Under the pieces are notes generated by a model that ran no database searches, had not been told where the DNA came from, and saw only the letters and a program-made list of their open reading frames with translations. A stretch of 64,000 nt of DNA from Channa striata. Lineage: Eukaryota > Chordata > Actinopteri > Anabantiformes > Channidae. Shown one piece after another: positions 22,472 through 33,450 of this stretch (the first letter of the stretch is position 1; every line of letters begins with the position of its first letter). The translations under genes were made by a program, and so were the position numbers. The stretch covers positions 1,054,001-1,118,000 of the forward strand of contig CM065182.1 of NCBI GenBank assembly GCA_033026295.1. Direction: 5' to 3'.

Positions 22472-25471
22472 ACATTAGTACTTCATCTGTGACAGACAAA
22501 CCAAAACAAATGTTTCTGCTATGACATCAAATTTTTCTGTTTGGACATTTTGTCCCGTTTTCTTCTAAAAATAAACTTTTTCCCACTTGTTTGTAGTATT
22601 TTTTTCACGTCACTGAATGAAGATGGAAAATTAACTGCATCCAAAAATAGACGTGTATTTTTACCCTGAAGGAGCAGAGGACGAGTCTCCTTTTCAGGCT
22701 CCTTTTCTCTCCTTCCTTCCCTCATCTTTCTCTCTCACTTCTTTGTTTCTTTTCTTTCTTCCTTTTTCTTGTCGTTTCCTAACTTTCTCTCGTGATTCAT
22801 TTATTCATTCATTCTCCTTTTCATCTCTCTGTCCCATCTTTTCCTCACTCCTTCCTCGTTTTCTCCTTTTTGTCTTCCACTAATTTCAGAATCTTTGAAG
22901 CAACTTCAACCTTAAATTAGTGGTTTCAGGCTGAAGCTCTGCCTGTTTATTGTTCCTGCGGTTTCGTTCCCAGATTAAACAGCTGATCCACAGTTTGAGT
23001 GGCGCGTCAACACTGAGCAGCAGGTAGTTTCACAGCAAACCCAACACACACTGAGCAGCAGCTGCCGTAACGCAGCCATAAAACTGTGTGTGACCCACGA
23101 TCCTGTTTGGGGTCGTGGAGCCTGTTCAGGCGGTCATAGGGTGAGAGGTGGGGTCCAAACTGGACATGTCTCCAGTTTGTCCCTGGGCCAACACAGAGAG
23201 ACAACCATTCACACCTACGCGCAATTCACCAATTCACCCAACATGTCTTTGGACTGTGGGAACAAACCCGAGGACGCCCATGGAAACAAGCGGATGTGAA
23301 CCGACCTTCTAGCAGTGCTACCCACTCCACCACCGTGCTGTTCACATTTTAACATCATTGTAACTCAGGCCTCTGCCGGGGGGCTTGTGTGCCCCCTTTG
23401 CAGCCTCTTAAACTATTTTTTTTTTAAACTAAATATTAATTTACTACCACTTGAAATCGGAGCATTTGAAATGATTCATTCTGTGAGTCACAGTTTCTAC
23501 CTACATGACCCCCCCCACACACCCAACCCACCCTCAGAGCTCTTCCAGGCGTTCCACATGTCCTCCACGCTGATGTGCAGGTCGGCCCGATGGAAGCTCC
23601 TGTGTTTGGCTTTGGGGTCGTGATACTTCAGGTCCTCCCTGAGAAACTGGGGCGACATTCTGAGATTTAGTCTCCACTGAAGACTTCTGATAAGACATCA
23701 GCTCAGTAATCTTCTTCTACTTGCGTGTTTGGTCTCACCCCGTCCGTCTCAGCTGTGTCCACCGTGCCGTCGGCGTCGTCGTCCATCAGCTTGTGGATGC
23801 TGCGGATGGCCTCAAAGCTCAGCAGGGCGTTCTCATCCAGACACAGCTGCTGGTCAATCGCGCACAGATCTGCAAAACAGGAACAATCTGAAACAGAATT
23901 CTGAGTGTGAACAAATGATCGCGTGAGAGAGTAATTGTGTGTTCAGAGATGGTAAAAATGCCCCCCATTTTCTGTCTATTTCCTGTTTATTTTTTCCGCC
24001 TCTGTTGGACTGTGTCAGGTCACTGTGTCTTTCCTTTTGTGTCTTTTAACCGAGCTCTTCCAAACAAAAACCTGAATAGTGAAGTCAGAGGTTCTGGCTC
24101 GGGAGTCCGAGCCCAGCAGAGCCGTTCAGAACTTTATCCATGTGTGAGTTTATGTGGTTTCCTCACATTAATCTCATGTGCAGATAAATCAAAGTACAAA
24201 CACAGAAGCAGCAAACAGACGCTCTGACCGAGTATTTAAACTGAGTTCAGCAGAAGAAAAACGTCTAAGCGGCTGCAGCCAAAAACAGCAACAGACGTAA
24301 ACATCCATCATCTGTGGCAGCCATCTTTGTTTGGGACGCTTCACTGAGCTCCACAGACTGAAGAAGAAACGCGGAAACACTGAAGCCTCCGGCATGAAGA
24401 TCCCAGGGGGAATCAGTTAGTTTCAGTAAAGTCAGGGTTGGGAATGTTCAAACCAGACACCGACTGCGGCAATCGAGATTCGCACTGATCGTTCGAGTGA
24501 AATGTGAATACAGACAGGAAACACGTTACATTTACGTTGAGCCATTTGGCAGACGCTTTTATCCAAGTCGGTGTGATTCAGTAGGACTGAAACATCCTGA
24601 GGATGTCGTGTTCTCTGGTGTCTGTCCACAATAAACCTCCATAAATCCACTCAGAAACAAGCTGCAGATCTTCATGTTTTTTACTTTCCTCCGTCGTACT
24701 AATGTTCATCGTAGCAGCACACGACGGTTTAAGTTTGTTGCATGTTTCAACCCGTCAGATCGACAACAATGATTTTGGACTTCATGTTGTTTTCATGCTG
24801 CAGCAGACGCACCCAGCTGATCCACAGCAGGAACTGTCCACAGGGAAACGGATGTATTTCGAATGCACGAGGCACTTTGTATTAGTTACATTTTTTTAGT
24901 TACACTTTGTTCAAAAAATGAGGCGGTTTGATTTGATTCATTCTGTCACTCAGCTGCTTCTTACCGTCTGCAGCACTTTGTTGAGCACATGCACAGTTGA
25001 AGAAAGATGACTGGAAACCTGGTTTCACGTTTACGTGGGGAAGAAATCCCTGATCTGACAGAAATCGACACGGGGACGGCAGGTTTCCTTAATCCCCGAC
25101 CCGGATTTGAGAAACCAAACCGACGGTAAAACACACGGTGAGGAGGGAAGAGTTTGGAAACGACAAATACAGGACAATTGGTTGCAATAATCACACACTA
25201 ATACGACCACAGAGTTAAAGCTTAAACTACAGAAAACAGATGATTTATATTTCTAAAAACATCCTTTCACTTTATTTTTATAGTTGCTATTTATGCTGAA
25301 AAAAATGTTTTCTTCTAATTGATTAATTGATATTACATTTAAATTAGTGGAATGTGTGAATCCTTCCTTAAACATCTGCAGAAACCCTATTTATGTATTT
25401 ATCTGCATGACAAAGTAACATTCAATGTGCATTTTGAGGTTTAGTTCAGGCATTTTTCTGCATGTACGGAG

Positions 25472-25502
<31 letters not shown>

Positions 25503-28005
25503 GCGATTTGATTAGCGGTGTATTCGATGAAAAGTCCACGAAAACAACTTCAACTCAGCTGCAGGACGTTTCTTCTTCTTCAGTTTGTAGAGGTTTGTCC
25601 TGAGTGGCTTACTGTATCTGCAGCTGAATCTGCTGGGATCAGCCCCCAACGATCACACATCAGACGCTGCTTCACTGTGACGCTGAGGAAAACGTAAAAA
25701 CCTGAAGATCCTCCTTTTGTCCGGATCGTGAGGTGATGCTGTGTCTGTAGGACGACACTGGCCGAGGCCCGGCAACATCCACCAGCATCCATCAGTTCAC
25801 TTATCTGCAGGCGTCATGGTAACGGAGCTTGTTCAAACAGTTCACAGTGAGAACTTCATGACTACATTTGGTCATTTCAGCCTGAGAGTTTCTGCTTGAT
25901 TGCTCAGCTGAGTGTGTGTGTGAGTTAGTTCCCAGGAACTGAGGCCTGTAGACGAGCAGGTTTGTGGTCGTCACACTGGAGCTTCCTTTTCAACACACCG
26001 AAACAACCAGCAGAGACTAAAAACACACTCACTGGACCGTGTGTGTGTTTGTCAGTGTCTCTACAGAGAAACTGGCAGGTCGTGTTTGCTGAGCTGTTCC
26101 CAGGTCAGAAATTCAGCATAGAGCATCTGGACCAGGGGCCACAAAGACACAGAAAACTGTCTGGCACCATTCAACATTTGGGTTTGTTCACTTCACAACT
26201 AGCGCTGAATGTGTTGTGCAGCTCCACATGTCAGTGGACTCTGGTCCGCGCGAGTCTCGATTAGTTCTGCAGGTGTTTTGAGTCTTTGTGCGTCTTCTGG
26301 GTCTTTGTAACAGCCTGTGGAATCCTTTCATTCTGACTCTCTCTGTGTGACCTTGAACATTTGTGATTGTTGTGGGTCGCGTTGCAGCGGTTGGCATCAC
26401 CGCAGCCGCACATGTTTTGTCTCCTCAGTCATTTTGAGGTTGTTTGCTGGTTTTTTCGCAGCTCTGCCGTCGTTCTGAGTCTCTTCGTAGGCACCTGAGG
26501 AAGAAGTTCAAATACTGACAAACTACCCACTGATCACCTTCTGACACCGTGCGACCAATCAGAGGCTGCGGTCACACCAACACCTGTCGACCGCTGCAGC
26601 TCAGCCCCAAATTAAAAACGACAAAATGTGAACATCGTCTTGTCTCTTTAAACCCAGCTCAAGTATCCTTTCATTCACCCTGACACCACAGAAGAAGAGG
26701 TGAAGAGAGACAGCTGAGGAAGCAGCGAAATGTTAAAGGTTCGACTGTGGATTCAATCCGAGGTTCAGGCAGGAAGTTAAATATGAGGAGGTGGTGACGT
26801 GCTGTCACTCCACACCTCCAGATAAAGATTGTACAATTTCCTTAAAAGTATTTGCATCATTTTCTGACGATTTCCTGTCCCTTTAAAGACGTTTCGTGTC
26901 TGTTAAATCAAGCTGAAACTGCAGAGTGACGATCTCGTGCCTCCTCCCAGGAGGCTGCATTAGTATTTAAACGCTTCACACCTTTTTTAACCCCTTTTCT
27001 CACAAACTCAGTTACTCAACCTGCAGGGACTCGGGCCGACCAATCAGAGGACGGCGCCCTCGATGTCGGTCCACGATGAGTGGGCAGAGCCTCTAAAACA
27101 AAGAAAACTGTCTATTTCTGTCACCGAGTTTCCTGTGACATAGACAATGTGTCACCTCCAGGAAACTGTGGTGAGGAGCTAACGGCTATCTACCACGCTC
27201 GCTCTGCTACAGATCGCAAGCACACACACATACACACACACACTCTTCTGCATCCCTGCTACAAGATGGTCGTGGTAAGTGTAAAAACAATCCATCAACT
27301 CCAACAGGACTAAATATGATCAAAAAAGACTCAAAACTCCCACACGGACTAAAAGCCAGCACAACGCTGGGGCCGCTGTGGCCGCTGTGGCCCAGTAGTT
27401 AGAGCAACCAACCGTGAATCAGGTGCCTCCGGGCACAAGACACTGAAAACTCTGCAGCAGCACCAGCATCTAAGAGTAGTCTAACAACAATGTCCCCCCA
27501 GGGGCCGATGAAATATCGATTATTTCTATAAGGACACTCAGAACAGACACAAACAAAAAACCGCTTCAAAAGAAATCAAGAGAGAACAAGATGCTGCTGA
27601 TCTACATTCAGTATCACAGGAACCCGCTGGTAGTTGTGTGTACATCCATGGCGACGCTGCCAACAGGAGCAGGTCGTTGATCATTCGGCTCCTTTGATGA
27701 ACTAATGACTTTTTTCCTTATTAATAATCTGCTCGTTACTTTAGTGATTTTAAATCACCTATCACGACGTCTCAGGGCCAGCTGGGATGTCCTTGAACTT
27801 CCTGGTTTGATAACTTACTGCCCATGGAGATGACACACGTTCAACATTTTTGCATTGAAATGACTGAAGCGTGTCTCCTACCTGAGGCTGTGTTGTCATT
27901 GGAAACCAGGTGGTCAGTGTGGGTGTGGTCACTTCTATCCAATCCGTTGTGAGCTCCGACACACACGCCCAGCAAACACACACACACCATCCACGGACAC
28001 CCCAT
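14361..28005 (-). CDS. stim1: Stromal interaction molecule 1 (ER calcium sensor), 12 coding exons, 652 aa
   Basis: Exons in transcript order: 28005-27882, 23869-23739, 23646-23532, 22434-22323, 21436-21321, 21149-20975, 19617-19440, 19361-19194, 18567-18467, 18200-17965, 15553-15490 and 14799-14361. All phases join without a stop. STIM1 senses ER luminal calcium and opens ORAI channels at ER-plasma membrane contacts. Visible parts: signal peptide (1-18); paired cysteines 44 and 51; EF-hand loop DDDADGTVDTAE (71-82); SAM domain with glycosylation sequons NWT (126) and NTT (166); transmembrane segment about 208-227 with GGCWFAYIQ; coiled coil 1; CAD/SOAR about 336-442 including KIKKKRSSLFG; acidic inhibitory stretch DDLDDMDED (469-477); and a lysine-rich tail ending KIFKKKQGRH. 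Several diagnostic stretches ([39 protein letters not shown]) favour STIM1 over STIM2. The human protein has 685 aa. Paralogue stim1a or stim1b is not resolved. Confidence 0.96.
17190..17440 (-). other. GC-rich block in stim1 intron 10: possible alternative exon or conserved element
   Basis: Between coding exons 10 and 11 lies a block richer in GC than its surroundings. On the gene strand, TCTCTCTCCAG ends at 17392. If spliced to exon 10 (phase 1), the frame is open for about 40 codons and then stops near 17270, which would give an alternative, shortened tail. The plus strand also has a short open frame followed by GTATGA. I cannot tell an exon from a regulatory element without transcripts. 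Confidence 0.25.
18590..18945 (+). mobile_element. LINE 3' end inside stim1 intron
   Basis: The plus strand carries a decayed C-terminal frame with HPAPSGRRFR, typical of CR1/Rex-like elements in fish. A 3' UTR and the tail AATAAAGTTGAATTGAATT follow near 18918-18940. It is opposite in direction to stim1, lies just upstream of exon 9 in transcript order and does not overlap it. Confidence 0.6.
19907..19930. repeat. CA microsatellite
   Basis: A pure CA tract in the stim1 intron between coding exons 6 and 7, with a smaller GT tract near 19837-19852. No other signal is attached to it. Confidence 0.85.
22441..22471 (-). repeat. TG repeat adjoining the acceptor of stim1 coding exon 4
   Basis: On the gene strand a pure TG tract runs to TGTTCTCAG, and exon 4 starts at 22434. 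The repeat therefore replaces most of the usual polypyrimidine tract. The exon carries the start of the SAM domain and is 112 bases long, so skipping it would shift the frame. Confidence 0.9.
23105..23340. repeat. Dispersed fish repeat
   Basis: The phrases GGTCATAGGGTGAGAGGTGGGG, TGGGCCAACACAGAGAGACA, ACATGTCTTTGGACTGTGGG and AGTGCTACCCACTCCACCAC follow the order of a very common teleost interspersed repeat. It is non-coding and about 75% decayed by eye. It lies in the intron between coding exons 3 and 4. Confidence 0.6.
24525..24620. repeat. Fragment of a TTTGGCAGACGCTTTTATCC repeat
   Basis: The string at 24543-24567 (ATTTGGCAGACGCTTTTATCC) is a familiar core of an abundant fish interspersed repeat. 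Only about 90 bases remain, within the first coding intron of stim1. Confidence 0.55.
25471..25500. repeat. CA microsatellite
   Basis: An ACACAC tract, slightly interrupted by CG steps at its right edge, lies in the first coding intron of stim1. Confidence 0.85.
26240..26470. repeat. Degenerate GAGTCTTTGTG-type minisatellite
   Basis: Irregular repeats of TTTTGAGTCTTTGTGC, GGGTCTTTGTAAC and GAGTCTCTTCGTAGGC occur in stim1 intron 1. They resemble the 45.2-45.5 kb array. Confidence 0.45.
27365..27500. repeat. SINE-like dispersed repeat fragment
   Basis: GTGGCCCAGTAGTTAGAGCA followed by a GTGCCTCCGGG segment resembles the tRNA-derived head found in many fish SINEs and related repeats (GTGGCNCAGTGGTTAGAGC). 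Only a fragment remains and there is no functional tRNA fold. Confidence 0.45.
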
Positions 28006-28654
28006 GTCTGAGAAGAAAAAAGAGACGAGGGTCATCATCAGTTAGAAATGTCATGTGACCCGCTGCATAAACATTTTAGACTGAGCTGCCACATGATTGG
28101 CTGGTTCCGTATTTGCATCAGTGTGCAGCGGCTGTTCCTAATAAAGTGGTGTGCCTCTGCTGGTTTGCGGAGGACCAAACGTTTCCTCCATAATCATCTG
28201 ACAGCACCGAAAGGTGAATCAGCCACAAATTGTTGACACGTTGAACTCACGGACGGATCACGTGAATATGGGCCCCTGGGCACAAACGGGTGAAAGTCCC
28301 CCCGCCCCTTCTAGGCAGGACCCCCCCAGACTAACACATGCCTTTGCCAGCGTCAGGTGGCGTCTCCAATCAGTGGGCGCCTGATGTAATCGCCCGGCTC
28401 ATTTGCTGTGAGACACACAGGAAGTAGAAGAGAACTCAACTTTATTCAGATCTGTCGGAACCAGTTCGGCCTGAGCCGGGTCACCGTCAATCAGGAGCCG
28501 CTTTAGTTAACCCGCGGTGCATGACGCCAACGAACTTTAAATAAAACCACAGGCAGGGCCGATGGACGCCGCTCCAGCTCGCTGATGGTTTACTGAAGAC
28601 GTTTAACGCGGTTTAGCAGGTCAGAGAAAGGACAGACTGCTCAGTCACAGACTA

Positions 28655-28740
28655 GTTCTCAACAATCTGCAAATCACAGTTTGCTCCTGTTCTCGGCACA
28701 ATGTCCCAACTTTTCTGGAAACGCCTTTACCGTTTCCTTC
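28655..28740. mobile_element. Terminal fragment of a non-autonomous DNA transposon (tentative)
   Basis: AATCTGCAAATCACAG followed by CAATGTCCCAACTTTTCTGGAA is the typical end of a common fish MITE-like element. The matching opposite end is not found nearby. It lies in the 5' UTR intron of stim1. Confidence 0.4.
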
Positions 28741-29121
28741 CTGCTTTTTGGTGAGTCTGACCAGATTCTTCTGTGTTTAATTATGGGGAAAATGTCACAA
28801 AGGGGGTCAAAGAGAAACCAGGAGCTCCTGATGAATGGGAAGCAGAAAGTCTCCACACACGGAGGCGTTCACTGTCCCCCTCGGAAGTAAGACAAACTAA
28901 AAAAAATCCGGGAGGTTTTCACCTGTGAACCACGTGCAGCGCGTCACCACCACCCAAAACCATCGATCATCTATTGATTAGTACGACCCCCCCCCCCGCA
29001 GAGCGCACTGCTAACGTTTACATAAAGTTCGTTGGGGTCAGAGGTCAGACAGATGTTGAGCGTCACAGGAAAAAACGCTTCACGTCGAACTTTAAGTTTG
29101 AAGCCCGGAGTCCGGACTCAC

Positions 29122-29320
29122 CTGCGCAGCTGCTGCTCCTCTAATCCATCGACCCGATGAGTCCGATGAGCGACGGTCGGTTCCTCACTTCTCCTCCCTG
29201 CGCCGCAGACGCCACGAACTGCTGCCGATTAAAAAAAAAGAAGAAGACGGAGGAGGCCCGCCCGCGCTGCGTTCACGGACCAGCGACAGGCTGCGAAAAC
29301 GGGCCGCTCGGATAGTGCAT
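29122..29320 (-). promoter_or_regulatory. stim1: stim1 non-coding first exon and CpG-rich promoter
   Basis: The ATG exon of stim1 is preceded by TTTTCTTCTCAG ending at 28008, so a 5' UTR exon must lie upstream. A strong donor (GCGCAG before GTGAGTCC) ends a GC- and CpG-rich exon at 29122. The transcription start is probably within about 29200-29320, but no TATA element is evident. The exon contains a three-codon upstream frame, ATG GAT TAG, at 29149-29141. The rhog start is about 0.9 kb away in the opposite direction. Confidence 0.65.
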
Positions 29321-30185
29321 TGGAATTACTTACTCGGCAGCCATTTTGTTAATCAACTCCTATTTTTGCCTTTCTTGCCAAATATTGATCATCCAGTCTA
29401 TTAATTTCTCCATTTGTCAGTTTACATTTAACTAAAGTTGTTTTGAGGCTTAGGAGAAAAAATCCATTCTGTAAAGACTTCAGCTAATATTTCTTTTACA
29501 AAAACTGTCTTGTTGACTCTAAAACCACGAAATATTTAACTAAATAATTTCATGATCTGTTTTCCTACTGGGTACTTTTTTCATTTGTATCTGTTGTTTC
29601 CTGTTCTCTGCCGTGCAGCACTTTGAGACGTTTACATGTTCGGGACCAGAGTTTGACACGCGAACTAACCAGGGTCAAGCGGCGCCTGAAGGCCGCGGAT
29701 GCAGCGTCGTGGTGGCGCCACCTGGCGGCTGAAGAGACGCGGTGCAGGTGTCTTCAGGAAACGTCCGAATGTGAGACAGCTGTTCCACCTCTGGATCGAC
29801 GGGAACAAGGAGACAAAAGAGAATCAAACACACAATAACAGCTGCACAAATATCAGAACGTGATGAAACGCAGCATGAGTGAAACACTGTGGGGCCTCGC
29901 GTCTGTGTGTGTGTGTGTGGGGGGGTTACCTGTGGTGGGCGGGGCTTAACTATCCAAATCACTTCAGAATCATGATTTTTTTTTTGTTTATGGAAAAAGT
30001 CGAAACACAGTCTGACAGACACTGACAGTCAAAGCTCCTTGATCCTGGTTATGACCAGGAGTCCGAACCCCCACAGATCTGTGACGGTGGGAACCGGATC
30101 ATGTCCCTGAACACACACACACACACACGAACAGTGAACTTCCTCAAACTTGCTTTGCCACTTCTGCTCTCTGACTTCCTCCTCG
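29321..30185. other. Divergent promoter interval between stim1 and rhog
   Basis: This stretch separates the two CpG-rich starts. It is AT-rich at 29330-29600, then GC-rich at 29620-29780, and has a GT/G run at 29905-29930. A CTCF-type motif lies at 29715-29728. No coding exon is supported. Confidence 0.5.
29715..29728 (-). promoter_or_regulatory. CTCF-type core motif
   Basis: The minus strand reads CCGCCAGGTGGCGC, which fits the published CTCF core CCNCNAGRKGGCRS at every position. It lies within a CpG-rich block between the stim1 and rhog starts. Binding is not shown by sequence alone. Confidence 0.55.
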
Positions 30186-30189
30186 TCGT

Positions 30190-30327
30190 TAGCTCCGCCC
30201 GCCCGCTGCACCGAGATAGATATCCGCTGCCCCTCCCGCACACACACACTCTCTCTCACACACACACACACGCGCGCGGAGCGGCACCGAGCGGAGCTGT
30301 GATCCCGGAGAGGACGACTGATAACCG
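30190..30327 (+). promoter_or_regulatory. rhog: Putative rhog non-coding first exon and CpG/GC-box promoter
   Basis: GCTCCGCCCGCCCG (GC-box type) near 30190-30204 is followed by a CpG-rich stretch ending CTGATAACCG before GTGAGTGT at 30328, a strong donor. The first coding exon of rhog begins at a splice acceptor (39698), so it needs an upstream non-coding exon. This is the best plus-strand candidate, giving an intron of about 9.4 kb. The link is inferred. Confidence 0.5.
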
Positions 30328-30372
30328 GTGAGTGTCTGCGTCGCACCGCCCGGAGCTCCGGGATCAGCTGAC

Positions 30373-30400
30373 TGTGTGTGTGTGTGTGTGTGTGTGTGTG
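30373..30400. repeat. GT microsatellite just inside rhog intron 1
   Basis: A pure TG tract lies 45 bases after the proposed rhog donor. CA tracts also lie at 30111-30128 and 30239-30272 on the other side, so the promoter is bracketed by potential Z-DNA-forming repeats. Confidence 0.9.
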
Positions 30401-30979
30401 ATGGAACTTTGCCACATTATTGGTCTGAGCTTTTATTCGGTTGATCGATCGATCCTGTAGCGGATCGATAACCGGTTGGTTTGGTGTGTGGAGATGGAGC
30501 GACCACTCCCAGACTTTGAGTCCGTGCTTCTTGAACCGGGTCCGGTGAAGTGAAGCACGACGGTGACATCAGGGCAGCAGCCGAATAAAAGAGGAAATGG
30601 ATTTTAATTCAAGACAGTGAAGAGCCGGACGGACAGTGTCTGTGGAAAAGTGTCGGTACTAGAGAAACAACAGGAACGTTCACTTACATCCAAACAAACG
30701 GGACTTTTTGAATATGGACTTTGTAGGAACTCGGCAGCATTGGAAAAGTTAAAGGTGTGAAATAAAACTGTGTTCATCGAGGTCTGAATTACTACACCGT
30801 CGAATGAATAATATAAGAATTTCATAGTCAGATGTACCAAGAGTAAAGACAAACCTTTAAATTAAACAATAATGTGACTGTGACTTCACCGCGGACAAAC
30901 TGACAAAGTATCAAGTAAAAGAATAATGGAGATTCTGTCAAAGTACTTAATAGATTATCATAGAAATTCTATAGAGACA

Positions 30980-31620
30980 TCAAACTTCAATCAGCCATAA
31001 CCTTACGACCACCGTTTTAATACTGAGCATCCTTTCGCTTCTGACCCATCGAGGAACGGACTCAACCAAACCTTGAAGCTGCGCTGTGGTATCTGACACG
31101 AACCCGTCACTAGCAAATTCTTAAAGTCTTGAATCGCCCTTGAATTTGGGAGGTGGGGCCAGACTTGTTTTTCCGGCAAAGTGCTCAATTGGATTGAGAT
31201 CTGCAGATCTGGAGGCCAAGTGAGCACCTTGACTTTGCCGTCGTGATCCTCAGACTCTTCTTAAACCATTTGCAGTGTGGCAGGGTGAAAGAGGCTATGA
31301 AACCGCCTTTTTGGCATCCTGGGCCATCTCCTCCCCAGATAAGCATTCCACACGCACCCAAGCCGTTATTTAAAAGAAAACACGATTCATCAGCACAGGC
31401 CACCTTCTTCTAGTCACCTTCATGGTCCAACTCCGCTGCTCACGTGCCCATTGTTGGTTTTTTGTGTAACTGACATGGGTCAACGTCGGCATCCTGACCA
31501 GTCTCCAGTTATGCAGCCCCATATGCATCAAAAAGTACTGTGTGTGTCCTGACACCTTTCTATCAGAACCAACAGGAACTTTTTTAGCAATATGATCCAC
31601 AGTAGCTCTTGTACTGGATC
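30980..31620 (-). mobile_element. Decayed Tc1-like DNA transposon
   Basis: On the minus strand broken frames read HIAKKVPVGSDRKVSGHTQYF, then QQWAREQRSWT, then ADESCFLL, then LTWPP and NPIE-like remnants, then GSCQIPQRSFK. The order is that of Tc1-family transposases. The segment normally holding the second catalytic aspartate is deleted and several frameshifts are present, so it is inactive. The left end (ATCAGCCATAACCTTACGACC) matches the terminal repeat of this family. It lies in rhog intron 1. Confidence 0.8.
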
Positions 31621-31678
31621 AGACTGGTCAGTCCCAACCACTGCAGACCAAGAACATCCAACCAAAGAGCCCTTTCAG

Positions 31679-31700
31679 TTTTTTTTTTTTTTTTTTTTTT
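31679..31700. repeat. Poly(T) tract
   Basis: A run of about 22 T lies just beyond the Tc1 relic. It may be the tail of a minus-strand retroposed fragment, but no body is recognised. Confidence 0.8.
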
Positions 31701-32029
31701 CAGAACGTCGAACTCGGAGAAACTAAAACATACAAACTGTTTGACGTTCTGTGCGATCATATTCAAACAAAGATTGACTAACCATCCTCCTCATGCTACA
31801 GGCCAGATGAAGTCACGAAGAGTCAGCAGTCACACGCGCTCCGATGTGAATCAGAAATACTGGCCAGTATCAGGCTTCCCAGAATTATACAGGAAGTCAG
31901 AGAGTGTGATATGTCACCGATCACCAAGATAGACCTGATGTGGTGAATCATTCACATGTAAGAATCTGCACAGAATTTTATGAGTCATTTTACTTCCAGT
32001 TTGCTCCCATAGTCTGTGGTGTTTTACCC

Positions 32030-32520
32030 CTGGCTTAGTCCGGAATTCGGAAGCAATTTCGTCCAGGTCAGGATTGGTCTACTATTTTATTTGGGTTTGG
32101 CCCAATTGTGGTCTGATTTGAGGCTACATTTAGGGGTTTGTTTAGAATTTAGGGTAAGATTCTTGTTCATTTCAGCCCAGGTTTAGCCTGGTACTGTCTT
32201 ATGTTGAAACCTCAGCTTGGAGAAAAAAATCACATCTAGTTTAGCCCAAGTTTGGTCTGGTAATTCTGATTGTTTCAGCCAAAGTGTATTCTGGTCTGGC
32301 TCAGTCCAGAAATTTGTGGTAATCTAGTCCCGGTTAAGTTTGGACTGATGTCCTCTTTGGGTTTTACCCAAGTTTGGTTTGAAATTCTTGAATATTTCAG
32401 CCCAGGTTTAGTCTGGAATTCTCTCTTATGTTTAGGCCCGAGCTTGGTCTAAAAATTGCATCTGGTTTGGTCCAGTTTGGTCTTGTATTCTTGTTTGTTC
32501 CAGTCCAAGTTTGTGTTAAC
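32030..32520. repeat. Degenerate GTTTAGTCTGGAATTCT minisatellite
   Basis: Phrases such as CCCAGGTTTAGTCTGGAATTCTC, AAGTTTGGTCTGGTAATTCTG and GTTTGGTCCAG recur roughly every 50-65 bases, each copy diverged. No frame stays open across the units. The array lies in rhog intron 1. Confidence 0.6.
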
Positions 32521-33149
32521 ACACATGTCCTGGTTTGTTAACTGCAAACCAGGATTCCTGTGGTTCTGTAGTGCACTGGGACCACATCAGAATAGTCAAC
32601 CAATTTCAGGGCCTTAGAGGAGAACTCCAGCTGTTTTTTCGTTGTGGACTGGTAGAAACTGCTGGTCAGACTGTCGTAACAAACACCTTTCCATCACACA
32701 GGCTGCTGGATGAACCGAGCGGTGGACAAACCCTTCCTGTTTCGGTTTCAACACAGACTAGTTCCTCTTGGCCCGTGGCTGTTCATTAGCGTGAAGGGGG
32801 TGAGGAAACAGTGCGTCTGTACGGTAAACGTAGAGAATTGTGCCCTGTCAGGCTCAGCTTGTGGCACTCAGACCGTTGGACTGTAGGCACGTTGAGATTT
32901 GGGAACATGGTGACTTCTCCTTTTTTGAACAGAAAATGAAGGTGAACGGTTAAATTATGACCATAACTAGGTGTTGTCACCACCCGTCACAGTTTACAGA
33001 CCCACTTCCTGCTCTGACTTTGGCCTATAGTTGTCACTACGTCTGCTGTGGATTCACTTTTCCTGTTCGATGAAGTCAATTAACTGTTGGTTGTTTCTAA
33101 GCTGCCTGATCATCAGACAGAGACGTTTCTTGGCTGGTCCTGGTTTCAC

Positions 33150-33450
33150 CCTGTTTGGTGTCTAACCCTGGTTGGGTCCAGTTATGTCTGGTACTTCTGC
33201 CTTTGTCCATCTTTTGTTTGTTTAATATTCTCTCTTGGTTTAGTCTCAGCTTTATCAAACTCTCTTTTCAGTTTCTCTCTGTCGTATCAGTCTGATGTTC
33301 CGCTCCAGTATTTTACTCCTGGTTCGGTTTAAAATTGTTGGGGCTTTAGTCACACTTTGGGCCTGTTCTTCACCCGTCTTCTCTGGCATTCCTTTTGGTG
33401 ACTTAGCCTCGCTTTTGTCCAATATTCATTCGTTTTGTCCTTGTCTGTCC
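33150..33450. repeat. Second block of the GTTT(A/G)GTCTGG-type array
   Basis: Related but more diverged units (CCCTGGTTGGGTCCAGTT, TTGGTTTAGTCTCAGC, CTCCTGGTTCGGTTTAAAAT) continue after about 600 bases of unrelated DNA. It is probably part of the same original array, later split. Confidence 0.4.
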
